Source: CALBPI01 sp038531945 (lineage in GTDB: Bacteria > Pseudomonadota > Gammaproteobacteria > Steroidobacterales > Woeseiaceae). From it: a DNA stretch of 64,000 bases. The position numbers were made by a program, and so were the translations under genes. This document shows, piece by piece, positions 9,616 to 17,320 of the stretch (position 1 is the stretch's first letter; every line of letters starts with the position of its first letter). The stretch is taken from NCBI GenBank assembly GCA_038531945.1, contig JBCBBH010000003.1:806001-870000 (forward strand). Direction: 5' to 3'. Below the pieces are notes generated by a model. That model saw only the letters and a program-made list of their open reading frames with translations, had not been told where the DNA came from and searched no databases.

Positions 9616-10355
9616 GTTCCCATCCTCCGAGTGGGATAGATTCTGCGGCGTATCCGTTCGGTTTTGAGCAGCGAGAAGAAGCTCTCGGCTACCGCATTGT
9701 CATGGCAGTTGCCGCGTCGGCTCATGCTTGCTTCAAGGTTGTGATCGCGTAAGAAGCGTGACCAGTCCCCGCAGGTGTACTGGACGCCTTGATCAGAGTG
9801 AATCATGACCTTGGACGTGGGCTTGCGTCGCCACAGCGCCATCAGTAAAGCATCAAGGACCAGTTCAGCTCGCGGGTTGGACTTCATGCTCCAGCCGATA
9901 ACTTGGCGTGAGAACAAATCGATAACCACCGTCAGATAGAGCCAGCCCTCGTGCGTTCGAACGTAAGTGAAGTCGGTGACCCAGTGCGTGTTCGGTGCAT
10001 CAACCTCAAAACGCCGATCCAGGCGGTTCGGCGCAACGTGGCTTGGTTGCCCACCCTTGAAGCCAGGATGCGTCTTGTAGCCACGCTTTGCTCGGATACC
10101 GGCGAGCTTCATGAGCCGATAAACGCGGTGCTTGCCGCAACGTTCACCGTGGTCTCGAAGATCACGATGGATGTTGCGGTAACCGTAAGCAAAGCCGCTC
10201 TCGATCCAGAACTGCTTGATCAGGCCCGTCAGCCGCACGTCCTCTTGGGCGCGCGAACTCAGGGGGGCCTTCAGCCAAGCGTAAAAGCCACTACGGTGAA
10301 CTCCCAGGACCCGACACATACTGGCCACCGGGAAACGTTGGAGCCGGATCTTCAT
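9576..10355 (-). pseudogene. IS3-family transposase OrfB, C-terminally truncated
   Basis: DDE integrase-fold transposase, 259 residues. The triad is D118 (WVTDFTYV), D178 (IHSDQGVQY) and E214 (AVAESFFSLL), with 35 residues between the second D and E as in IS3 elements. An HTH_21-like region precedes it (YGYRNIHRDL). It starts with ATGA overlapping the OrfA stop. After RRRIYPTR the normal C-terminal tail is replaced by codons read from RAYT right-end sequence, and translation stops at the TAG of TAGGACAGGC (9576-9578). The right end of the IS is therefore missing and the element should be immobile. Confidence 0.88.
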
Positions 10356-10645
10356 GAACGCGTACTTCGCTTTGACTCCGTGGCAAAGTACGCGGCGGCC
10401 TCCTTTAAAATATCTCTCTCTTCGGTTACACGGCGAAGGTCCGCTTTCAGTCGCCGGATCTCGTCTTGCTGCGCCTTGGCATTCTGGTGCTGTTCGCTCT
10501 GATCACCGAACTTCTTGATCCAGTCGTACAAACTCTTGGTCGTGACCCCGAGTCGCTTGGCGACTTCCGGGACTGAGTACCCGCGGTCGGTGACCTGCTT
10601 AACCGCCTCGATCTTGAACTCATCCGTATATCGTGTTCCGCTCAT
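10352..10645 (-). CDS. IS3-family transposase OrfA
   Basis: 97-residue HTH_Tnp_1 protein: helix-turn-helix YSVPEVAKRLGVTTKSLYDW, then a heptad coiled coil (QDEIRRLKADLRRVTEERDIL) ending AAAYFATESK. It overlaps OrfB by 4 nt (10352-10355). In IS3 elements OrfA and OrfB are normally fused by -1 frameshifting in this overlap; the slippery sequence was not identified with certainty. It is intact, but its partner has lost its C-terminus. Confidence 0.88.
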   Translation of the reverse strand: MSGTRYTDEFKIEAVKQVTDRGYSVPEVAKRLGVTTKSLYDWIKKFGDQSEQHQNAKAQQDEIRRLKADLRRVTEERDILKEAAAYFATESKRSTRS

Positions 10646-10685
10646 CTGTAAATTCGCCTCGCTGCTTGCGTAATAATAACGCTAG

Positions 10686-10835
10686 CCAGTGTCTACTGAA
10701 GGCGGGGCAGACCAAGCCGTATTAGGCTTGGATTTGAAGACAGGAAGACCGGGATCAAAAACTCGAAACAAAAACCTGTTCAACAGGCTGGGTGTGGATA
10801 TTGTTGAAATAAATGTGGAGCTATTCGGCGAATGA
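10686..10835 (+). pseudogene. C-terminal tail of a displaced toxin (49 codons)
   Basis: Open frame without a start, encoding 49 residues from PVSTEGGADQ to INVELFGE and ending TGA at 10833-10835. It begins at the edge of the IS3 copy and its stop overlaps the start of the next gene by ATGA (10832-10835). That arrangement is the same as at the toxin tip/immunity pair at 13717, so I read it as the last part of an rhs or contact-dependent toxin tip whose 5' part was removed by the IS. The toxin family is not recognisable from this piece. Confidence 0.5.
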
Positions 10836-11782
10836 GCATCTCGTGGGCCCCAGTCAAGAAGAACATTGGTAGGGAAGTGAGCTACGTCCTGGAAAAGACA
10901 GTGATTCCGTTTCGCCGTAAAGGCCAGAGCTTGGAGTGGTATCGCAAAGTATCGGGTGTACTTCATCTTATCTTTCTGGAGAGGACCAAAGGCCAGCGAG
11001 TCCGATTGCGCGCATTCGCTTCGACTGATGGTCCGGTGACCATCGGTGGAAATGTAACGGCAACAACGATCGAGGGCGGCGGCAATGCTGGTCGAGATAA
11101 AACCTGGAGCGTGCAGAGCGAGGACGACCTTACTGATTCACTCGATGAAATCGTTGATGTACTTTCCGAGTTCGTCCTTCCATGGTTGCGCACGGTATGT
11201 CGCCGCGATCAAATCTTAGAGGCTAGAGAGGACTTTCCGGTGAGTAGGTCCTACAGTATAGAGCCTAGCGATTTTGACTTAACTAACGAGGTTTCGACTG
11301 GTTCGGTCGCGGCAGTGGAGAGGATTCGGCTTCAAGAGTTTCTTGCCTCTGTAGAGACGACTCTACTACCTTGTCTTCAAAGGTTGGGTTTTCAATTTCA
11401 ACCATCGTCACAGGCGTTCGTTCGGAGGCGAGACGATGTATTCGATATCATAGAGATTCGTCCCTTTAACTACGGAACGAAGTTCTGCTGCTATGCATAC
11501 AACTGGATCTCGGATCTGTCGGCTACGGGAGAGGATGAGTTTTCCGCGGAAAGTCGCGTCATGCTAGTCGGAGGAGTATTACAGGAAACGAAGAATGGGC
11601 GAACTCGACTTGCAGCTTTCGATTCCGTTGATCGCGATACCGCTATAACTAGTCTAGAACACCTCTCTGAGAGACTTTCCGTTGAGATCAATAGCGAGCT
11701 TCTTACTATTCGAGATCGAAGTGAATTTCTCTCAGCGGCTAGAAAGTCTCATCCGCAGATTGTCTCCGCATACGGGTTATGA
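10832..11782 (+). CDS. two-domain candidate immunity protein (DUF4304-like)
   Basis: 316 residues made of two related halves. Residues about 1-125 begin with a helix and VIPFRRKGQSLEWYRKVSGVL; residues about 165-310 begin with LQEFLASVETTLLPCLQRLG, then FVRRRDDVFDIIEIRP. Both fit the helix plus 'rkgrtfyrr...vv..i..q' beta pattern of DUF4304-like proteins, several of which are proposed immunity proteins. There is no signal peptide or membrane segment. Its start overlaps the stop of the truncated toxin tail by 4 nt. The lower G+C feel and common AGA/CTA codons contrast with the core genes of the window, consistent with transfer. Function is inferred from context. Confidence 0.55.
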   Translation: MSISWAPVKKNIGREVSYVLEKTVIPFRRKGQSLEWYRKVSGVLHLIFLERTKGQRVRLRAFASTDGPVTIGGNVTATTIEGGGNAGRDKTWSVQSEDDLTDSLDEIVDVLSEFVLPWLRTVCRRDQILEAREDFPVSRSYSIEPSDFDLTNEVSTGSVAAVERIRLQEFLASVETTLLPCLQRLGFQFQPSSQAFVRRRDDVFDIIEIRPFNYGTKFCCYAYNWISDLSATGEDEFSAESRVMLVGGVLQETKNGRTRLAAFDSVDRDTAITSLEHLSERLSVEINSELLTIRDRSEFLSAARKSHPQIVSAYGL

Positions 11783-11802
11783 CCAGAGCAAAAATTGGAG
11801 TC

Positions 11803-11925
11803 GACTAGGACAGGCACACACTTAAGAGAACAGAAAAAGCGATTCGAGCACCGAGAATCGAGCAAAGGATTTGCAGATCGCTACGGTCCATCGAACAGCA
11901 GGTGATGTTAGCGGGTCGGGACATA
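11803..11925. repeat. partial RAYT left end
   Basis: Starts with GACTAGGACAGGCACACAC (core at 11806) and follows the RAYT left end through CACCGAGAATCGAGC, GATTTGCAGATCG and TCGAACAGCAGGTG, then diverges before the CAGCCC palindrome and runs into the rhs-module leader at 11926. It has no transposase. Confidence 0.75.
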
Positions 11926-12078
11926 GGGGTCGAACCGCTTTTGTTGGCCGATTCTGAAGCGCTCTAGTCGAGCTGAATAACAAGCGCACGCAGACCGACT
12001 CGGAGAACCACACGACGGAGTGGACCTACGACGAGCGTGGCCGTCCGATCTCTCGTACGCTGCCTGATGGCATTCAAG
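11926..12078 (+). pseudogene. displaced rhs module 2 (leader plus internal rhs fragment)
   Basis: Begins AGGGGTCGAACCG like the module at 7822. From 11970 it reads in frame as an rhs internal segment (ELNNKRTQTDSENHTTEW, DERGRPISRTLPDGI) matching the intact gene from about 4399. It stops matching at about 12074, a few bases before a TTGGACAGGC repeat (12084). The left boundary and spacing are the same as in module 1, and the right boundary is nearly the same, so the two were duplicated as a unit. Confidence 0.75.
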
Positions 12079-12080
12079 AC

Positions 12081-12246
12081 CACTTGGACAGGCACAGACT
12101 TACGAGAACAGAAAAAGCGATACGAGCACCGAGAATCGAGCAGATAATTTGCAGATCGTTGGGGTTCGTCGAACAGCCGGTGAAACTAACGGGCAAGCGA
12201 AGGCCTCAGCCCAATGGACTGCTACGTTGCCTCTTCGTCCGTCACG
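12081..12246. repeat. solo full-length RAYT left end (no transposase)
   Basis: Complete 160-bp left end from CACTTGGACAGGC through CACCGAGAATCGAG, CAGATCGTTGGGG and a CAGCCCAATGGACTG palindrome with one arm mismatch (12207-12221), to CCGTCACGG, the position of the RAYT stop codon in the other copies. It ends there and a new CACTAGGACAGGC copy follows within a few bases. A solo end cut at the ORF boundary is unexpected for random decay. Confidence 0.75.
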
Positions 12247-12249
12247 GAT

Positions 12250-12491
12250 CACTAGGACAGGCACACACTCGAGCGAGCGAATAGTGCGATACGTGTACCG
12301 CGAATCGAGCGAATTGTTTGCAGATCCAGTCACTAGGACAGGCACACACTCAAGAGTGCGAAACGTGCGATACGTGCTCCGAGAATTGAGCAAAGGATTT
12401 GCAGATCGGTCGGGTTCGTTGAACAGCCGTTGAAACTAGCGGACAGGCGAAGACCTCAGCCCCATGGGCTGTTTGGTTGGTTGCTCGTCGT
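12250..12491. repeat. partial left end plus complete left end of RAYT element 2
   Basis: Two cores at 12253 and 12334. The first unit is broken after TTTGCAGATC; the second is complete and carries CAGCCCCATGGGCTG at 12457-12471, joined to the RAYT stop at 12492. Confidence 0.75.
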
Positions 12492-13382
12492 TCACACTTG
12501 CGCGCGCTTGGCCTTTTTCGACTGGGCGTGCAGGTCAATGACACCCCGTTTCCCCGCAACCTGTGTCGCACCAATGGCATGGAGTCGATCCAGGTAGTCT
12601 GGCCATTGAATTGGCAGGTGCGTGTTCACATCACTGATGACTGAACCGGCTGCAAATGTCGCCAGCGGTCGCACAGCAACATCGAAGTGGAACAGATCGC
12701 CATCAGTAATCAGACACCGAATAGCGTCAGAGATGCCGCTAGGTTCCTCTGAGTCCAGCCGAGCGCGAACACTGGTGTAGGCCGAGTCTTCCAACGTTGC
12801 GGCCATCTTGGCTCGGATCGGATTCAGATCGACATACAACATGGCGTTGATTAGTGCATCGTTGCTTATCAGCGCTCTGGAATGAAATCGGGCCTCCCAG
12901 AAATGACCAGTACACTGATCTTCGGCATTGGCACGCCGTGCAATCGGTTCGTTCAAACACTTCATGAACCAGCTCAGACTGGTGAGTCGTTGTCGATACA
13001 CACTTACCGTGTCGTCGACCGTCTGCAGCTCGGCCGCAGAGAGTGATTCTCCGGCCAGATAGCGTTGTATCAGCAAAGAGCCGCGGAACAGTGATGTCCA
13101 ACGGTTGAGCACCTCATCGGTAGACCATCTTGATGCGTCATCGCTGTTGAGGCGGACAACAAGGTGGTAGTGGTTGCTCATAATCGCGTAAGCACACACC
13201 TCAATCGTGAATAGCGAAGATAGGGCACGCAATCGAGCTTCGATCCAGCCGCGACGGTGCTCATAGCACTTGCCGCTGACGTGATCCTGGCCGCATAGGA
13301 AGGCACGTCGCACGCAGCGTGCAGTAATAAAATAAAACGGCGTCTGATCAAGGCAGACCAGGTGTTTTCTCGCTCGGGTCAT
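12492..13382 (-). CDS. REP-associated tyrosine transposase (RAYT), copy 2
   Basis: 296 residues, colinear with the copy at 8512-9405 apart from one residue near the C-terminal region. It retains the HUH pair (MSNHYHLVV), GHFWEARFHS and the tyrosine motif YVDLNPIRAK. Start chosen at ATG 13382 (MTRARKH). The product is expected to nick and rejoin single-stranded DNA next to the palindromic or repeat ends. Substitutions against copies 1 and 3 are mostly in surface positions (for example SDDASRWS for IEDASKWS), so the protein appears under constraint and not decaying. Confidence 0.9.
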   Translation of the reverse strand: MTRARKHLVCLDQTPFYFITARCVRRAFLCGQDHVSGKCYEHRRGWIEARLRALSSLFTIEVCAYAIMSNHYHLVVRLNSDDASRWSTDEVLNRWTSLFRGSLLIQRYLAGESLSAAELQTVDDTVSVYRQRLTSLSWFMKCLNEPIARRANAEDQCTGHFWEARFHSRALISNDALINAMLYVDLNPIRAKMAATLEDSAYTSVRARLDSEEPSGISDAIRCLITDGDLFHFDVAVRPLATFAAGSVISDVNTHLPIQWPDYLDRLHAIGATQVAGKRGVIDLHAQSKKAKRAQV

Positions 13383-13462
13383 ACAACAAGAGTAGGGCAA
13401 CGCTCGGCCGCATTGTTGTATTCATTGTTCGGCGATTAAGGCAACATCTGTGCCTGTCCTAA
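13383..13462. repeat. right end of RAYT element 2
   Basis: Conserved right-end blocks GGGCAACGCTCGG, GTATTCATTG, ATTAAGGCAACATCTGT and the inverted core GCCTGTCCTA at 13452-13461. The next base starts the toxin fragment, so the element's outer edge marks the break in that gene. Confidence 0.75.
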
Positions 13463-13720
13463 TTGCCGGATTTTCTGATAGATGGCACCCAATGGGAGCT
13501 CAAGACGCTCGACGCGGCGACAGCGAACGCCGTCGCCAACGGGATCAAGAAATCAATAAGGAGAGGCAACCAAGGTAGCCGCTTTGTGATAGATGGCAGA
13601 AGCGCAGGGCTTACGGCCCAAGCGTTGGAGCGAGGTATTCAGAATGCTATACGTGATGGTAAGGTACCATCGAAAGTGAAAGCCATCTTAGGCGATGGAA
13701 CCATAGTAGATTGGCCATGA
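13463..13720 (+). pseudogene. orphan toxin tip, CdiA-CT/tRNase-like
   Basis: 85 codons resembling the C-terminal nuclease module of contact-dependent toxins (CdiA_C type): PDFLIDGTQWELKT with an acidic residue and an E-x-K pair, then SRFVIDGRSAGLT and an alpha-helical end finishing IVDWP. The frame starts abruptly next to the RAYT right end with no credible start codon or ribosome-binding site, so it is the tip of a lost rhs or cdiA gene. Catalysis (tRNA or DNA cleavage) is inferred from the family. If it is silent as a toxin, it can still serve as donor sequence for tip exchange. Its stop overlaps the next gene by ATGA. Confidence 0.65.
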
Positions 13721-14061
13721 CTGACGAAGAACTGATTGCCGAACTTGCTGACCTGCCCGCGTCTAGACTGATGACGCTATTGAACACCGCGCTAAGTGAC
13801 AGGGCCAAGAAGAAAGTCTACGCAAACGGAGACACTCAATATGACGATGTGATCTGTGTTGCTACTTGTACGTTTGGCTCCAATGATGGCATTGTCGATG
13901 AGTGTGCGATTGTGGAAGTATGCGCGCAACCGACTAACGATGCAGTTGTATTGGACGATTTCTCTGAACAAGGGCGATGCGAGGTTTGCAGTACTCTGTT
14001 GATAGCAAATGCAAAGAAAGCGGTTTGTCCAATCTGCGGAACTGTAAATCATCTCACTTAG
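13717..14061 (+). CDS. candidate immunity protein with C-terminal zinc ribbon
   Basis: 114 residues counted from the ATG at 13717, which overlaps the toxin-tip stop by 4 nt; a TTG two codons earlier is possible. The N-terminus is acidic and helical (DEELIAELADL), and the end carries CEVCSTLL and CPICGTVN, a four-cysteine zinc ribbon. There is no signal or membrane segment. The tight coupling to the toxin tip and the acidic character support an immunity role. A zinc ribbon in an immunity protein is not something I recognise as standard. Confidence 0.6.
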   Translation: MTDEELIAELADLPASRLMTLLNTALSDRAKKKVYANGDTQYDDVICVATCTFGSNDGIVDECAIVEVCAQPTNDAVVLDDFSEQGRCEVCSTLLIANAKKAVCPICGTVNHLT

Positions 14062-14070
14062 ATTGCAGAT

Positions 14071-14355
14071 CACTAGGACAGGCATACACTCGCGCGAGCG
14101 ATTAGTGCGATACGTCCACCGAGAATCGAGCAAATGATTTGCAGATCGTTGGGGTTTGTTGAACAGCAGGTGAATCTGACGAGCAGGCGAGGACCACTAG
14201 GACAGGCACACACTCAAGAATGCAAAACGTGCGATACGTGCACCGAGGATCGAGCAAATGATTTGCAGATCGTTGGGGTTCATCGAACGGCGGGTGAATC
14301 TAACGCGCAGGCGAAGACCTCAGCCCCATGGGCTGCATAGGTGCCCGTTCGTCGG
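14071..14355. repeat. partial left end plus complete left end of RAYT element 3
   Basis: Two cores at 14074 and 14198. The first unit is cut after CTGACGAGCAGGCGAGG; the second runs intact to the RAYT stop and contains CAGCCCCATGGGCTG at 14321-14335. The arrangement duplicates that before RAYT 2. There is no gene in this stretch. Confidence 0.75.
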
Positions 14356-15246
14356 TCACGCTTGTGGGCGCTTGGCCTTTTTCAACTGAGCGTGCAAGTC
14401 AATGACACCCCGTTTTCCGGCACCTGGTGTAGCACCGATGGCATGGAGTCGATCTAAGTAATCTGGCCATTGAATCGGTAAGTGGGCGTGTTTATCGCTG
14501 GTAGCCGAGCCGGTCGCAAATGTTGCCAGCGGTCGCACAGCAACATCGAAGTGGAACAAGTCGCCGTCGGTAATCAGACGCCGAATGGCGTCAGAGATGC
14601 CGCTAGGTTCCACTGAGTCCAACCGAGCGCGAACGCTGGTGTAAGCGGAGTCTTCCAACGTCGCGGCCATCTTGGCTCGGATCGGATTCAGATCGACGTA
14701 CATCATGGCGTTGATTAATGCATCGTTGCTTATCAGCGCTCTGGAATGAAATCGAGCCTCCCAGAAATGACCGGTACATTGATCTTCGGCATTGGCACGC
14801 CGTGCAATCGGTTCGTTTAGACACTTCATGAACCAGCTCAGGCTCGTGAGTCGTTGTCGATACACACTTACCGTGTCATCGACCGTCTGCAGCTCGGCGC
14901 CAGATAGTTCTTCTCCGGCCAAGTAGCGTTCTATCAGCAAAGAGCCCCGGAACAGTGACGTCCAACGGTTGAGCACCTCATCGGTAGACCATTTTGATGC
15001 GTCTTCGCTGTTGAGGCGGACAACAAGGTGGTAGTGGTTGCTCATAATCGCGTAAGCACACACCTCAATCGTGAACAGCGAAGACAAGGCACGTAGTCGC
15101 GCTTCGATCCAGCCGCGACGGTGCTCATAGCACTTGCCGCTAACGTGATCCCGGCCGCACAGGAAGGCTCTGCGCACGCAGCGCGCGGTAATAAAGTAGA
15201 ACGGCGTCTGAGCAAGGCAGACCAAGTGTTTTCTCGCTCGGGTCAT
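14356..15246 (-). CDS. REP-associated tyrosine transposase (RAYT), copy 3
   Basis: 296-residue Y1 transposase, closest in length and sequence to copy 2. HUH motif MSNHYHLVV, then GHFWEARFHS and YVDLNPIRAK with the probable catalytic tyrosine. ATG at 15246 chosen (MTRARKH), as in the other copies. The flanking left end is complete, but the right end (15247-15330) is degenerate at the outer core, so this copy may be unable to move even if the enzyme works. Confidence 0.9.
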   Translation of the reverse strand: MTRARKHLVCLAQTPFYFITARCVRRAFLCGRDHVSGKCYEHRRGWIEARLRALSSLFTIEVCAYAIMSNHYHLVVRLNSEDASKWSTDEVLNRWTSLFRGSLLIERYLAGEELSGAELQTVDDTVSVYRQRLTSLSWFMKCLNEPIARRANAEDQCTGHFWEARFHSRALISNDALINAMMYVDLNPIRAKMAATLEDSAYTSVRARLDSVEPSGISDAIRRLITDGDLFHFDVAVRPLATFATGSATSDKHAHLPIQWPDYLDRLHAIGATPGAGKRGVIDLHAQLKKAKRPQA

Positions 15247-15330
15247 GCAACAAGAGTAGGGCAACGCTCGGCCAGGTCGTTGTATTCATTGTTCGGCGAT
15301 TGGGGCAACATCTGTGACTGTACGAATCGC
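15247..15330. repeat. degenerate right end of RAYT element 3
   Basis: Keeps GGGCAACGCTCGG and GTATTCATTG, but the terminal block reads GGGGCAACATCTGTGACTGTACGA where the others have GCCTGTCCTA. This marks the right edge of the RAYT/Rhs island. Confidence 0.65.
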
Positions 15331-15416
15331 CCAGAGCAAGTGACCCGATCACACTTATCCCTGGCATCGAAACAGATTGATTGAATCTGGACCTATATGA
15401 GATAAGACTTTTTGAA

Positions 15417-15809
15417 ATGATACGTTTGGCGGTACGTGGTGGAACAATCGCCTGGATCTTGGTTCTTCTCGGTTGTCCTGCTGTGTACCTGCTCGAACTG
15501 CAGAATGAGTCGGAAGCTGAGATTGTTGTCTTCTACGAGTCCGGACTTGAGTCGACGATCATGCCGGGAGAATCGACACGGCAAAGTTATCAGGTGGGTT
15601 GCATTAGAATTCGGAAGGAGGGCAGCACCTTAGAGTTCACGCCGGCGCCAGTATCAGAAGGTGCGGTCAGTGTCGGTGTGTTTAGGTCAGCTATCCGCGG
15701 TTATGTTACCCAAGATGGACAGTTGGAGATCCAAGGCGCGGACAACCAGCGACGCCGTTTGCGGCCAGGTTGCGACAATTCAAACGGAACAAACGCTGAG
15801 CAGGAGTAG
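15417..15809 (+). CDS. small putative lipoprotein
   Basis: 130 residues from the ATG at 15417 (an upstream in-frame ATG exists at 15381). The N-terminus is a type II signal: basic residues, hydrophobic stretch and lipobox LVLLGC. The mature part is short, with the two cysteines VGCIRI and RPGCDN, and I do not recognise a family. The choice of start is decided by the position of the lipobox. Codon use and lack of partner genes suggest an accessory gene at the island border. Confidence 0.6.
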   Translation: MIRLAVRGGTIAWILVLLGCPAVYLLELQNESEAEIVVFYESGLESTIMPGESTRQSYQVGCIRIRKEGSTLEFTPAPVSEGAVSVGVFRSAIRGYVTQDGQLEIQGADNQRRRLRPGCDNSNGTNAEQE

Positions 15810-15936
15810 CGCGACTGCAAAAGTCCTCGAAACCATTGGGGGGCAGATCGACCAGGGTGAAATACAGTCCGAGCATCATCAGCCCCGAAGAAGGCGAACG
15901 AAGATCCGGTTTAATTCTCGCTCTGCTACAGTGCGG

Positions 15937-16485
15937 ATGATGTCACCCAGGACAGTCGAAAAAGCGGTACGGCGATGGCTCGACACCGTGGTGATCGGGC
16001 TAGGGCTCTGTCCTTTCGCCAAACCGGTCGTCGCGGCGAGGAAAATCCAGATCATCGTCAGCGAGGCCTGTGATCCCGACTCGCTCATTAGCGACCTAGA
16101 GCGCGCGCTTTCGCTCCTAACCGATGATGGTCCGGACACAATCGTCTTTGCAGTCGCGAATTGGTTACACGACTTCGCTGATTACAATGATTTCCTCGAT
16201 GTCGCGGACGCGTTGATTGAAGCGAAGGCATTAGTGGGTGTGATTCAGATCGCCAGTTTTCATCCGGACTATCTATTCGCTGACGAGCCAGCGGATTCCA
16301 TCAGCCATTACACCAACCGCGCACCGTATCCGTTGTTGCATCTACTCCGAGAGTCGGATGTTGAACAGGCGATTGCTCAACACCCTGATGCAGAAGGCAT
16401 CCCTGAACGCAATATCGCAAAGCTTGAATCGCTCACCGATGATGATCGACGGCGCTTGTTCAATACAACTCTGTCCAACGAGTAA
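15937..16485 (+). CDS. DUF1415 family protein
   Basis: 182 residues (ATG 15937; a second ATG follows immediately). It matches the DUF1415 pattern: TVEKAVRRWLDTVVIGLGLCPFAKPV at the N-terminus (conserved GLCPFA), a middle NDFLDVADALIEA, and the conserved FHPDYLFA and TNRAPYPLLHLLRE motifs. Cytosolic, function unknown, common in gammaproteobacteria and mostly a single-copy core-like gene. The frame is open upstream to 15661, but that part overlaps the preceding gene and is not conserved in the family. Confidence 0.9.
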   Translation: MMSPRTVEKAVRRWLDTVVIGLGLCPFAKPVVAARKIQIIVSEACDPDSLISDLERALSLLTDDGPDTIVFAVANWLHDFADYNDFLDVADALIEAKALVGVIQIASFHPDYLFADEPADSISHYTNRAPYPLLHLLRESDVEQAIAQHPDAEGIPERNIAKLESLTDDDRRRLFNTTLSNE

Positions 16486-16678
16486 GTACGGAGCGAATGT
16501 GTGTATCAGGTCAGATGCTCAGGCTAAGCGTTGCTGCGCGCGCATCATTCGATAACAGAACAGACTATCGTGCCCACTCGTTCGAGATGAAGAACCGGAA
16601 TAGGGGCAAACCAGAACGATACCGATCCGCGATCAAGCCAGTTCCACTACTATTCCGACTCAAGCAAACACTGCAGCA

Positions 16679-17131
16679 CTAATTGACCTTCGGCATCCAC
16701 GAACTGCTGGCAAGGAACCGCCAACGGTCGTTTCGATAGACCAGCGTTTCTGTGATTGCCATAACGCTCCTGTTTTTTACGCCGTCGGTGGTTTCTCGAT
16801 ACTCAGTAGCGTAGTAATTCACTACAGCTGTATCCCCGTTCACGGTTATCGAAGCTGGTTTGAGCCGGTAGTAGTTCAGCTTACTCTGTTTGTTCCAGTA
16901 TTTGAGCGTGGCGTCTAAAGTCTTCAGTGTTTGTGGAAGCGCCTCGTCCTGCCCCCAGCTTTGGTAATCAGATGTCGCAAATTGCGTGGGCCACTTTCCT
17001 GACTCTTCGGCTTCCTCCGCCCATGTCGACTCTATGATATTCCAGACTTCGGACTGCTTCTCTGTCCACACGCCGAAGGCGGGACTGCAGGTTAGGAGCA
17101 AGAGGAAACATAAAGCTATAGTAGTTTTCAT
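16679..17131 (-). CDS. secreted NTF2-like (SnoaL/DUF4440-type) protein
   Basis: 150 residues from ATG 17131. A clear type I signal peptide (MKTTIALCFLLLLTCSPAFG) precedes an NTF2-like alpha+beta fold: helix IIESTWAEEAEESG, then strands around ITVNGDTAVVNYYAT, SVMAITETLVYRNDRWRFLAS. The strand pattern ending in R-W-R-F fits DUF4440/SnoaL-like proteins. Periplasmic; ligand unknown. The flank upstream (17132-17412) is filled with degenerate rhs-module and GCCTGTCC repeats. An upstream extension to 17278 is open but would bury the signal peptide. Confidence 0.7.
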   Translation of the reverse strand: MKTTIALCFLLLLTCSPAFGVWTEKQSEVWNIIESTWAEEAEESGKWPTQFATSDYQSWGQDEALPQTLKTLDATLKYWNKQSKLNYYRLKPASITVNGDTAVVNYYATEYRETTDGVKNRSVMAITETLVYRNDRWRFLASSSWMPKVN

Positions 17132-17204
17132 TTCTATCTCCGAATTCGCAACATCAACTACGTGAGATACTAGCGGGAAAGACAATTGATCAACAATCGC
17201 TATC

Positions 17205-17320
17205 GAATATGGCGGTCGAACCGAATTTCTCCGCATTTGACGGCAGCTCGCCCCAGACTCCCCACGTCTGTTCAACAACAGGCTCAGCTAAACCGATTGT
17301 GAGAACCGCTAACTATGTAG
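17205..17320. repeat. degenerate rhs module 3
   Basis: GGCGGTCGAACCGAATTTC matches the leader of the module at 7822, and about 60 bp later GTTCAACAACAGGCTCAGC and GAGAACCGCTAAC align with the start of the displaced rhs fragments (ACAACAAACGCACCCAG, GAGAACCACACAAC). It is followed by GCCTGTCC repeats as the other modules are followed by TAGGACAGG. This is a weak but ordered resemblance. Confidence 0.35.
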
